From Actinomycetota bacterium (GTDB lineage: Bacteria > Actinomycetota > Thermoleophilia > Solirubrobacterales > Solirubrobacteraceae): a DNA stretch of 12,499 bases. Below are positions 1 to 5,426 of the stretch, piece after piece. The stretch is from contig VAXS01000201.1 of NCBI GenBank assembly GCA_005883255.1, positions 1 to 12,499 on the forward strand. Reading direction: 5' to 3'. The notes below the pieces were generated by a model, which was not told where the DNA came from, made no database searches, and saw only the letters and a list, made by a program, of their open reading frames with translations. The translations under genes were made by a program, and so were the position numbers. Position 1 is the stretch's first letter. Each line of letters opens with the position of its first letter.

Positions 1-699
1 GAGCTCAACCGCGGCGCCGAGGGCGGCGTGGCCCGCACGCTCGAGCCGCTGTCGCCCCGCCAGGTGGCCGAGCGCAGCGCGGCGGGCGCGCTGCTGGTCG
101 ACGTGCGCACGCACGAGCAGTTCGACGACGCGCACGTTCCCGACTCGATCTGCGTCAGCGCGCTGCACGCGGGGTTCGGGACGAAGCTGGCCTGGGTGGG
201 CGCGCAGGCCGGCGAGCTGATCTTCGTGGGCCGCGACGACGAGGACGCGCGCGTGGCCGCGTCGCTGGCGGCGGCGATCGGCATCGCCGCTCCCACCAGC
301 TACCTGTCCGGGGGCATGACCAGCTGGCGGATGGAGCGGCGGGAGATCGGGCGCATCGGCCGCCTGGATCCCGAGGGCCTGTACGAGCGGCGCGAGCGCG
401 AGCCCGACCTGCAGATCCTCGACGTGCGCGAAGACTCCGAGTGGCGCGCGCAGCGGATCCCCGGCGCCGTCCACGTCCCCTACCACGACATCGAGGAGAT
501 CTCGCCGCGGCTGGACCGGTCGCGACCGATCGCGGTCATCTGCGAGTCGGGGCAGCGCAGCGCGGTCGCCGCCTCGATCGTGCAGCGCCTGGGCGCGCGC
601 GACGTGATCCACGTGGTCGACGGGGGAGTGGGGACCTGGGCGCGCGCCGGCCATCCGGTGGAGCGCGACGCCCTTTCGGCGCCGTCGCGCGCCGCGTAG
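1..699 (+). CDS. Tandem rhodanese-domain protein, 5' partial (probable C-terminus of an MBL-fold/rhodanese fusion)
   Basis: The frame is open from the first base of the window, so the true start lies upstream; the GTG at 28 is an internal option only. Numbered from that GTG, a first rhodanese domain spans about residues 8-107 (LLVDVRTHEQF, then SGGMTSW) and a second about 113-212 (LQILDVRED, then VVDGGVGTWARAGHP). Domain 2 carries the active-site loop CESGQRS with Cys172, so it could accept a persulfide sulfur. In domain 1 the matching loop reads VGRDDED with no cysteine and is predicted inactive. The visible start, ELNRG, resembles the linker after the metallo-beta-lactamase domain in persulfide-dioxygenase-like MBL/rhodanese fusions; that is family knowledge, since the MBL domain is outside the window. 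The likely role is sulfane sulfur handling in the cytoplasm. The next gene begins 9 bases after the stop. A standalone double-rhodanese protein started at 28 is the alternative. Confidence 0.85.
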   Translation, partial: ELNRGAEGGVARTLEPLSPRQVAERSAAGALLVDVRTHEQFDDAHVPDSICVSALHAGFGTKLAWVGAQAGELIFVGRDDEDARVAASLAAAIGIAAPTSYLSGGMTSWRMERREIGRIGRLDPEGLYERREREPDLQILDVREDSEWRAQRIPGAVHVPYHDIEEISPRLDRSRPIAVICESGQRSAVAASIVQRLGARDVIHVVDGGVGTWARAGHPVERDALSAPSRAA

Positions 700-708
700 G
701 ATCGAGGC

Positions 709-1158
709 ATGGAATCCTCGACTCGAAAGCGCGTCCTGGTGGTCGCGGCCCGCACGGCGGCCACCCCGGCGCTCCTCGACGCCGTCCGCGAGCGGGCGCG
801 GCGCGGCCCCTGCACGTTCACCCTGCTCGTGCCCAACCCGACCCACGGGCTGCACGCCGTCGTCGACCCCGAGGACCAGGGGACCGACGAGGGCCAGTCG
901 ATCCTGGAGCTCGCCCTCCCGCTGCTGGAGGACGCCGCCGGCGCCGAGGTGGAGGGGATCGTGGGCGACCACCGGCCGCTGGACGCGATCCAGGACGCGG
1001 TCAACCTCTACGGCTACGACGAGATCATCCTGTCCACGCTTCCCGCGCGGGTGTCGAAGTGGCTGAAGCTGGACCTGCCCAGCAAGGTCAAGGGCCTCGG
1101 CCTGCCGCTGACCACGATCACGGCGCGCTCCAAGGAGGACGTCGCCACCGCGAGCTGA
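709..1158 (+). CDS. Universal-stress-like protein without the ATP-binding loop
   Basis: This 149-residue protein starts with a beta-strand/helix pattern typical of the USP/HUP fold (KRVLVVAARTAATPALLDAV, residues 7-26). It ends with a strand and loop IILSTLPARVSKWLKLDLP (106-124) followed by LPLTTITA. I recognise this C-terminal signature from actinobacterial USP-like proteins. The G-x2-G-x9-G-(S/T) nucleotide loop of ATP-binding stress proteins is absent, so ATP binding is not expected. The ATG follows an AGGA about 8 bases upstream and lies 9 bases after the rhodanese gene, suggesting co-transcription. A second, canonical USP gene follows at 1293. The biochemical role is unknown; a regulatory or partner role for the second USP is only inference. 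Confidence 0.8.
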   Translation: MESSTRKRVLVVAARTAATPALLDAVRERARRGPCTFTLLVPNPTHGLHAVVDPEDQGTDEGQSILELALPLLEDAAGAEVEGIVGDHRPLDAIQDAVNLYGYDEIILSTLPARVSKWLKLDLPSKVKGLGLPLTTITARSKEDVATAS

Positions 1159-1159
1159 G

Positions 1160-1246
1160 ATGCCGCGCAGCTGGGTGGCCCTGCAGATCGCGATCGTGAT
1201 CTTCGTGCTCGCCGGGATGGCGATCGCGCTCGTCCGCCTGGCCTAG
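1160..1246 (+). CDS. Possible 28-residue single-pass membrane microprotein
   Basis: An ATG two bases after the preceding TGA opens a 28-codon frame. It encodes MPRSWVA, then one hydrophobic stretch of about 18 residues (LQIAIVIFVLAGMAIALV), then RLA. A short basic N-terminus, one membrane-length helix and an Arg near the C-terminus are typical of actinobacterial membrane microproteins. It fills most of the gap between the two stress-protein genes. AAGGAGG at 1132-1138 is about 21 bases upstream, too far for a normal ribosome site, so expression would rely on translational coupling to the preceding stop. I do not recognise a family. A chance short frame in GC-rich DNA is possible, although random frames here are rarely this uniformly hydrophobic. 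Confidence 0.45.
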   Translation: MPRSWVALQIAIVIFVLAGMAIALVRLA

Positions 1247-1251
1247 CCGCA

Positions 1252-1257
1252 TATGAT
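1252..1257 (+). promoter_or_regulatory. Candidate -10 element (TATGAT) for the downstream universal stress protein
   Basis: TATGAT matches the sigma-70-type -10 consensus at five of six positions and stands out in very GC-rich DNA. It lies just after the microprotein stop and 35 bases before the USP start, leaving room for a short leader with the GAGAGG ribosome site. I see no convincing -35 hexamer at 16-18 bases upstream, so this is a tentative call. Confidence 0.35.
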
Positions 1258-1292
1258 CCCCGGCGGCGACGCCCCCGGCTGAGAGGAGAGGC

Positions 1293-1736
1293 ATGTTCGG
1301 CAAGATCGTGGTGGGCACCGACGGGTCCGAGACCGCCGGCGAGGCGGTGCGCCAGGCCACCGAGCTCGCCAAAAGCATGGGGGACTCGATCGACCTGGTG
1401 AGCGCCTACGAGCCGGTCTCCGGCGCGCGGCTGCGCGAGGAGCAGCAGCAGGTCCCCAAGGACCTGGAGTGGACGATCAACCCGCGCGAAGACGTCGACT
1501 CCACGCTCAAGGACGCGGCCGAGCAGATCGGAGGGGCCGGGGTGGACGTGACCACGTTCGCGCGCGAGGGCGACCCGGCCGACGCGATCCTGGACGTGGC
1601 GGAGGAGCGCGACGCCGGGCTCATCGTGGTGGGCAACAAGGGGATGACCGGCGCCAAGCGGTTCCTGCTGGGCTCCGTGCCGAACAAGGTGTCGCACCAC
1701 GCGCCCTGCTCGGTGATGATCATCCGGACGACCTAG
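1293..1736 (+). CDS. Universal stress protein (UspA family, ATP-binding type)
   Basis: This 147-residue single-domain USP has the usual length and layout. The N-terminal strand is FGKIVVGTDGSETA with the conserved Asp10. The C-terminal nucleotide loop is GNKG at 114-117, nine residues, then GS at 127-128, which fits the G-x2-G-x9-G-(S/T) signature of ATP-binding USPs. It closes with a typical last strand, APCSVMIIRTT. Proteins of this kind bind ATP in the cytoplasm and support survival under starvation, hypoxia or oxidative stress; the specific stress here is unknown. A purine-rich GAGAGGAGAGG lies just before the ATG, a good ribosome site. The 3' end is convergent with the S8 protease, only 10 bases away. 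Confidence 0.93.
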   Translation: MFGKIVVGTDGSETAGEAVRQATELAKSMGDSIDLVSAYEPVSGARLREEQQQVPKDLEWTINPREDVDSTLKDAAEQIGGAGVDVTTFAREGDPADAILDVAEERDAGLIVVGNKGMTGAKRFLLGSVPNKVSHHAPCSVMIIRTT

Positions 1737-1746
1737 GTCGCGCCGT

Positions 1747-3081
1747 TCAGGCGTGCCGGGCGCGGGCCGCGCGCCGCGCCGCCGCTCGCCTCCAGGCCGC
1801 CGCCTGCGCCGGGGTCGGCTTCGTGGCCGCGCCGGCCTGGACCAGCCCGAAGCCGTAGCGCTGGTCGTAACCCGGCGCGCCCAGGTCGCGGGCGGTGGAC
1901 TCCAGCCGCTGCTCCAGCGCGCGTGGTGACGGGTGGCGCCCGATGACCCCGCTGGCGATCACCAGCGCCGCCACCCCGGCGACGTGGGGCGCCGCCATCG
2001 AGGTCCCCTCGTAGCCGCCGGGGAACCCGAAGCGGCTGGGCGACGAGGTGAAGGTGAGCTGGAAGATGTCGCGGCCGGAGCGCCCCGCCGGGTGGCAGTG
2101 GGGGTCGTCGTCCAGCGCGGCGTCCGCACCCCCGCCGGGGGCCACCAGGTCGAGGTCCCGCCCGTCGTTGGAGTAGTCGGCCAGGCACACGTGCTCGGTG
2201 GTGGCGCCCACCGACAGTACGCCGTTGGCCCGCGCCGGGTAGGCCACGATCCGCATCGCCTCGTTGCCGGCCGCGCCCACGACCAGCGAGCCGAGGCGGT
2301 TGGCGTAGCGGATCGCCGACAGCACCTCGGGGATCTGCGAGCCGGGCACCGAAGAGTCGAACTCCAGCGAGAGGTTGATCACTTGGGCGTGGTGGCGGGC
2401 GGCGAAGCGGATGCCCTGGGCGATCGTGGCCGCGTCGCCCAGCCCCTGGTCGTCGAGCACCCGCACGGGCATGATCTTCGCGCCGTAGGCCAGGCCGGTG
2501 AGCGCCCGGCGGTTGTTGATGCGCTCGCCGATCACTCCGGCCACGAACGTCCCGTGCCCGTTCTCGTCGTCGGGATGGGCGTCGTGGCCGACCAAGTCGT
2601 AGCCCGGCGCGAACTGGGCGACCGCGAAGTCCGGCGAGCGGCGGAAGCGGCCCCGGTTCTCGTAGGCCACGCCGGTGTCCAGCACGGCCACCAGCGCGCC
2701 GCGCCCGCCCGGGGCCCCGGCGGCCAGGAGGTTGGACCATCCGTCGGGCGCGTCCACGCCGGTGGACGCCAGGAAGTTCCACTGCATCGCCTGCCAGCCC
2801 CGGGGCCCGCCGCGCCCGGGGTCGTTGGGGATGAAGCCGTCGGCGTGGGCGATGACGTTGGGTACGGCGTACTGGACCGCGGGGTCGCGCCGCAGCGCGT
2901 GGATGGCCTGGGGGACCGTCCGGCCGGCGGGCAGTTGGACGACCTTGGGCTGGGCGGCCGACGCGTACTGGACGACGACCTGCCCGGGCACGGCGTCCTG
3001 GGCGGCGGCGGGCCGCGGCGCGGCCAGGCCGAAGGCGATCGCCGCGGCGGCGAGGAGGGAGGTGGGGGCGAGGCTTCTCAT
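1747..3081 (-). CDS. Secreted subtilisin-like serine protease (S8 family)
   Basis: With the ATG at 3081 the protein has 444 residues; a GTG at 3090 would add three. Residues 1-27 form a signal peptide: Arg2, a hydrophobic core, and an AAA motif before QDAVPG. About 33-80 resembles the small N-terminal prodomain of fervidolysin-like subtilases (GQVVVQY, then DPAVQYAVPN). The catalytic domain follows with the complete triad: Asp135 in VAVLDTG, His176 in NGHGTFVAG and Ser361 in GTSMAAPHVAG. The oxyanion Asn273 lies in GAAGNE. Cys299 and Cys329 could form a disulfide. It ends in an Ala/Arg-rich tail of about 20 residues with no membrane anchor or sorting signal, so it is probably released. It stands alone on its strand; physiological substrates are unknown, with nutrient scavenging the usual role. 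Confidence 0.95.
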   Translation of the reverse strand: MRSLAPTSLLAAAAIAFGLAAPRPAAAQDAVPGQVVVQYASAAQPKVVQLPAGRTVPQAIHALRRDPAVQYAVPNVIAHADGFIPNDPGRGGPRGWQAMQWNFLASTGVDAPDGWSNLLAAGAPGGRGALVAVLDTGVAYENRGRFRRSPDFAVAQFAPGYDLVGHDAHPDDENGHGTFVAGVIGERINNRRALTGLAYGAKIMPVRVLDDQGLGDAATIAQGIRFAARHHAQVINLSLEFDSSVPGSQIPEVLSAIRYANRLGSLVVGAAGNEAMRIVAYPARANGVLSVGATTEHVCLADYSNDGRDLDLVAPGGGADAALDDDPHCHPAGRSGRDIFQLTFTSSPSRFGFPGGYEGTSMAAPHVAGVAALVIASGVIGRHPSPRALEQRLESTARDLGAPGYDQRYGFGLVQAGAATKPTPAQAAAWRRAAARRAARARHA

Positions 3082-3097
3082 CTGGGGCACCGGCCCA

Positions 3098-3113
3098 CGG
3101 GGGAGCGCCCCCG
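3098..3113. other. Perfect 6-bp GC hairpin in the protease leader
   Basis: CGGGGG at 3098-3103 and CCCCCG at 3108-3113 form a perfect inverted repeat around a 4-base loop. It lies 17 bases upstream of the protease ATG, so it would sit in the 5' leader of that mRNA if transcription starts further upstream. It could affect ribosome access, but such short GC palindromes also arise by chance in this DNA. Confidence 0.3.
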
Positions 3114-3166
3114 GGTGACCTTAAGACATCATCGGCGGCACAAAGTTTCCCGTCCAGTTTTCAGCC
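3114..3166. promoter_or_regulatory. AT-richer divergent promoter region between the S8 protease and tadA
   Basis: This is the 5'-to-5' gap of two divergent genes. Positions 3121-3165 are clearly richer in A/T than anything around them (CTTAAG, CACAAAG, GTTTTCAG), as expected for a bidirectional promoter region. No hexamer pair is convincing. On the minus strand GGGAAAC followed about 17 bases later by GTCTTA vaguely resembles an extracytoplasmic-function sigma site. That is a guess. Confidence 0.35.
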
Positions 3167-3637
3167 GTGCCGCCTCGCGCCAGCTTCTTCCCCCGCGACG
3201 AGTACTTCATGCGGCTCGCGCTCCGCGAGGCCGAGCGGGCGCTGGAGCACGACGACGTGCCGATCGGGGCGGTGGTGGTCCGGGAGGGCGAGGTGCTGGG
3301 CGCGGCGCCGAACGAGCGGGAGCTGCGGGGCGACCCCACGGCGCACGCCGAGGTGATCGCCCTGCGCGAGGCGGCCGGGCGCCTGGGGACCTGGCGGCTG
3401 CTGGACTGCGTGCTGTACGTGACGCTCGAGCCCTGCGCGATGTGCGCCGGCGCCGCGATCCTGGGGCGGCTGCCGCGGGTGGTGTACGGCGCGCCCGACC
3501 CGAAGGCGGGGGCGGCGGGAAGCGTGCTGGATGTGCTCGGGGAGCCCCGGCTCAACCACCGTCCCGAGGTGGCCGGCGGCCTGCTGGCGACGGAGTCGGC
3601 GGCGCTGCTGCAGGAGTTCTTCGCCACCCGGCGCTAG
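3167..3637 (+). CDS. tadA: tRNA-specific adenosine-34 deaminase TadA
   Basis: This 156-residue zinc deaminase should convert A34 to inosine in the wobble position of tRNA-Arg(ACG). The cytidine/deoxycytidylate deaminase signature is complete: His60-Ala-Glu62 (HAEV, zinc ligand plus proton shuttle) and PCAMC with Cys90 and Cys93. The segment DEYFMRLALREAERA (11-25) and the closing region with LNHRPEV match TadA rather than free-base deaminases. The GTG at 3167 keeps the conserved DEYFM segment. ATG 3209 (Met15) would cut into it and is less likely. No Shine-Dalgarno precedes the GTG, so the mRNA may be leaderless. A tRNA-Ser gene follows 31 bases downstream, but serine tRNAs are not known TadA substrates. 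A guanine or cytosine deaminase is a remote alternative. Confidence 0.93.
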   Translation: MPPRASFFPRDEYFMRLALREAERALEHDDVPIGAVVVREGEVLGAAPNERELRGDPTAHAEVIALREAAGRLGTWRLLDCVLYVTLEPCAMCAGAAILGRLPRVVYGAPDPKAGAAGSVLDVLGEPRLNHRPEVAGGLLATESAALLQEFFATRR

Positions 3638-3650
3638 CGGGCCCCACCCC

Positions 3651-3656
3651 TAGAAT
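3651..3656 (+). promoter_or_regulatory. Candidate -10 element (TAGAAT) for tRNA-Ser(CGA)
   Basis: TAGAAT matches TATAAT at five of six positions and lies 12 bases before the mature 5' end of the tRNA, in the right place for a short tRNA leader. There is no good -35 at the standard distance. Confidence 0.4.
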
Positions 3657-3668
3657 GGACCGGCGCTC

Positions 3669-3757
3669 GGAGGGGTGGCAGAGCGGTTGAATGCGCCGGT
3701 CTCGAAAACCGGTATGGGCCGTTTGGTCCATCGAGGGTTCGAATCCCTCCCCCTCCG
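3669..3757 (+). tRNA. tRNA-Ser (anticodon CGA)
   Basis: A full class II (long variable arm) tRNA of 89 bases. The acceptor strands are GGAGGGG (3669-3675) and CCCCTCC (3750-3756), followed by discriminator G3757, as expected for serine. The anticodon stem CCGGT/ACCGG encloses loop CTCGAAA with anticodon CGA, which reads UCG. The T arm is GAGGG-TTCGAAT-CCCTC. The extra arm between anticodon and T stems is long, as required by seryl-tRNA synthetase. CCA is not encoded (CTT follows) and must be added after transcription. It lies between tadA and the broken mannosyltransferase gene, all on the same strand. Confidence 0.97.
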
Positions 3758-4211
3758 CTTCCGGCGCGCCCGGTCTGCCATCCTGCCGGGGCGCCGAACC
3801 GCGATGGCCTCCGTCGGACAATCTCAGGCGCTGCCCGTTCCCGCGCGGCGCACAGCGTTACCAGCCGTACTCGGCTACGTGCGGCGGGCGCTCGGCGTGC
3901 TCTCGCTGGCCGGGCTCGTGTACTGCGCCTATGTCATCGCCTCGGGAGCCGCGTACCGGCCCACGCTGGTGGTCCCCACGCGCAACGGCGGCTTCCCCCT
4001 GTGGCTGCGGGGGCCGCTGAGCGACCTCGGGTACTTCCTGCGCCTGCACGACTTCGCGGTCTACGTGCTGGTCATGCTCGGCTTCTTCGCCGTGGCGCTG
4101 CTGTGCGCCACCGCGCTGCGGGCTGGATGGGTGATCGGGACGATCGTCGTGCTCCACGTCCTGTTCTTCCTGGGCCCGCCGCTGATCTCGGGCGACGTGT
4201 TCGGGTACATC

Positions 4212-4225
4212 GGGCGTCGGGGGCG
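4212..4225 (+). other. Deletion/frameshift junction in the mannosyltransferase gene
   Basis: Upstream codons read GYIG in one frame (ending at 4214). Downstream codons read GVGGALW in the next frame (from 4213). The junction is a G-rich stretch, CGGGCGTCGGGGGCGCG, where short repeats of CGGG could have promoted deletion or assembly collapse. Confidence 0.6.
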
Positions 4226-4263
4226 CGCTGTGGGCGCTCAAGCTCTCGGTCCTGGCCGGCAGC

Positions 4264-4983
4264 TTGGGCATCTGCGCCCTGATCTGGGCCACCGCTCGGC
4301 GCCTGGGCCTGGCGCCGCTGCCCGCGCTCGCCCTCTACGGGCTCAACCCGGCGGTGCTGGTCTACGCGCTGGGCGGCGCCCACAACGACGTGCTGATGAT
4401 GCTGCCGCTGATGGCGGGGATCTACCTGGTCGTCGCGGGTCGCGACCGGGTGGGGCCGGCGGTGGCGGCGCTCGCCGTGGGGGTGAAGGCGTCGGCCGGG
4501 CTGGCGATGCCCTTCGTGATCCTGGGGGCGCGCCGGCGGCTGGACGCGCTGGGAGCGGCCATCGCCACCGGGGTGTTGCTCGTGGCCGTGGCGTTCGTGG
4601 CCTTCGGCACCCAGGCGGCCGACTTCATCAACGTGCTGGGCACCCAGCAGCGGCTGGACTCGGGCACGAGCGTGATCGCCCAGCTCGGGTCCTGGTTTGG
4701 CTGGACCGGCAACCCGACCGGCGCCCGGGAGGTGGCGTCGGTGCTCTTCGGGCTGCTGCTGGTCTACCTGATCGCCCGGGCCTGGCGCCGCCCCCGCGAC
4801 TGGCTGGAGTGCGCGGGGTGGTCGACCGTGGCCCTGATGGTGAGCACCTCCTGGCTGCTGGCCTGGTACATCGTCTGGCTGGTGCCGCTGGCCGCGCTCT
4901 CCCGGACTCGCTGGCTGCAGGCGGCCGCGGTGGGCATGACGGTGTTCGTCGTGGCCGTCCGCGCGGTCCCGATCCTCGACTGA
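4264..4983 (+). CDS. C-terminal fragment of the broken GT-C mannosyltransferase
   Basis: This is the part a gene finder would call on its own: 239 residues from an internal ATG. It belongs to the gene described at 3804-4983. The same frame is already coding from about 4213, where no start codon precedes it, so the ATG is not an original start. About six membrane segments are visible: around LPALALYGLNPAVLVYA, MMLPLMAGIYLVVAG, VAALAVGVKASAGLAMPFVIL, AIATGVLLVAVAFVAFG, VLFGLLLVYLIARAW and LMVSTSWLLAWYIVWLVPL. The NPAVLVYALGGAHND block is characteristic of actinobacterial mannosyltransferases of the MptA/MptB and GT87 type. Without the N-terminal catalytic-loop half it should be inactive. Its TGA overlaps the ATG of the lipoprotein gene (ATGA), showing the original operon organisation. 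Confidence 0.6.
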   Translation: MGICALIWATARRLGLAPLPALALYGLNPAVLVYALGGAHNDVLMMLPLMAGIYLVVAGRDRVGPAVAALAVGVKASAGLAMPFVILGARRRLDALGAAIATGVLLVAVAFVAFGTQAADFINVLGTQQRLDSGTSVIAQLGSWFGWTGNPTGAREVASVLFGLLLVYLIARAWRRPRDWLECAGWSTVALMVSTSWLLAWYIVWLVPLAALSRTRWLQAAAVGMTVFVVAVRAVPILD

Positions 4984-5426
4984 TGCGCCGCCGGGGTTGG
5001 CACCTGGCGGTCGTGGCGGCGGCCGTCGTCCTCATGGGCATCGGGCCGGGCGGCTGCCACAAGCTCGATCACCGCACCGCGCCGCAGAAGCTGGACCAGG
5101 CGATGTCCAAGGCGTTCAAGCGCGCCTTCGCCGCCTACTACCGGATGACCACCGAGCGGCCACGGTCGCGGATCGTGAGCTACGCGAAGACGACCTGCCA
5201 CCCGCGTGAGCCGGTGCCGCACAGCGATCGCGGGTGGCGGTGGTTCTGCGCGATCCGCTGGATCCGCCGCGACCCCACCACGGCGGGCACCGCCACGTAC
5301 GGGGTCGAGGTCGATCCCCGGGGCTGCTTCCAGGCCTCCAGCGCCAGCTTCCCACCGCGCGCGTACGAGCTGGTGCTCCATCGCCCGGCTCCCAACCCCC
5401 TGGACCACATTCGCTCGTGCCCTTGA
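4983..5426 (+). CDS. Small putative lipoprotein, hypothetical
   Basis: This 147-residue protein starts at the ATG overlapping the mannosyltransferase stop by 4 bases (ATGA). The N-terminus has a basic RRR stretch, a hydrophobic core (LAVVAAAVVLMGI) and then GPGGC with Cys25. This resembles a type II signal peptide, although Pro at -3 makes the lipobox imperfect. A secretory signal peptide or membrane anchor is possible instead. The mature part has four further cysteines (72, 89, 115, 146), suggesting two disulfides outside the cytoplasm. It also has aromatic/basic segments such as WRWFCAIRWIRR. I do not recognise a domain. Its 3' end overlaps the aminopeptidase start by 10 bases, so the three genes look like one operon. 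A role next to an envelope glycosyltransferase would suit an exported protein, but that is context only. Confidence 0.75.
   Translation: MRRRGWHLAVVAAAVVLMGIGPGGCHKLDHRTAPQKLDQAMSKAFKRAFAAYYRMTTERPRSRIVSYAKTTCHPREPVPHSDRGWRWFCAIRWIRRDPTTAGTATYGVEVDPRGCFQASSASFPPRAYELVLHRPAPNPLDHIRSCP

Larger units (their letters stand above)
3804..4983 (+). pseudogene. Membrane GT-C mannosyltransferase-like gene broken by internal deletion and frameshift
   Basis: Two halves of one integral membrane glycosyltransferase lie in different frames. The N-terminal half starts at ATG 3804 and reads 137 residues with membrane segments near 31-48, 84-104 and 109-126. It reaches LISGDVFGYIG, where Asp131 sits in the loop position of the GT-C catalytic acid. 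From about 4213 the coding pattern moves to the +1 frame (GALWALKLSVLAGSLG) and continues with NPAVLVYALGGAHND to the TGA at 4981-4983. In related polyprenol-phosphate-mannose-dependent transferases (GT87/MptB-like) I would expect roughly 55-70 residues between these blocks, including an NPY motif and a YGPL motif. They are missing here. The sum fits a deletion of about 200 bases that is not a multiple of three. The gene would have made cell-envelope glycan at the membrane. It starts 46 bases after tRNA-Ser(CGA). An assembly collapse is an alternative to real decay. Confidence 0.75.

Noticed and set aside
1933..3690. 585-codon plus-strand frame opposite the S8 protease and over tadA
   Set aside because: Antisense shadow with His/Gly/Arg-rich low-complexity translation. 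The protease on the other strand has a full catalytic triad.
5234..5416. Extended N-terminus of the aminopeptidase frame
   Set aside because: It lies within the lipoprotein gene in another frame, and M29 family length and start fit GTG 5417.
3675..5426. One continuous plus-strand frame of 583 codons starting inside tRNA-Ser(CGA)
   Set aside because: It reads out of the tRNA, follows the mannosyltransferase only to about 4214, then runs out of frame until the lipoprotein. It is not a single native gene.
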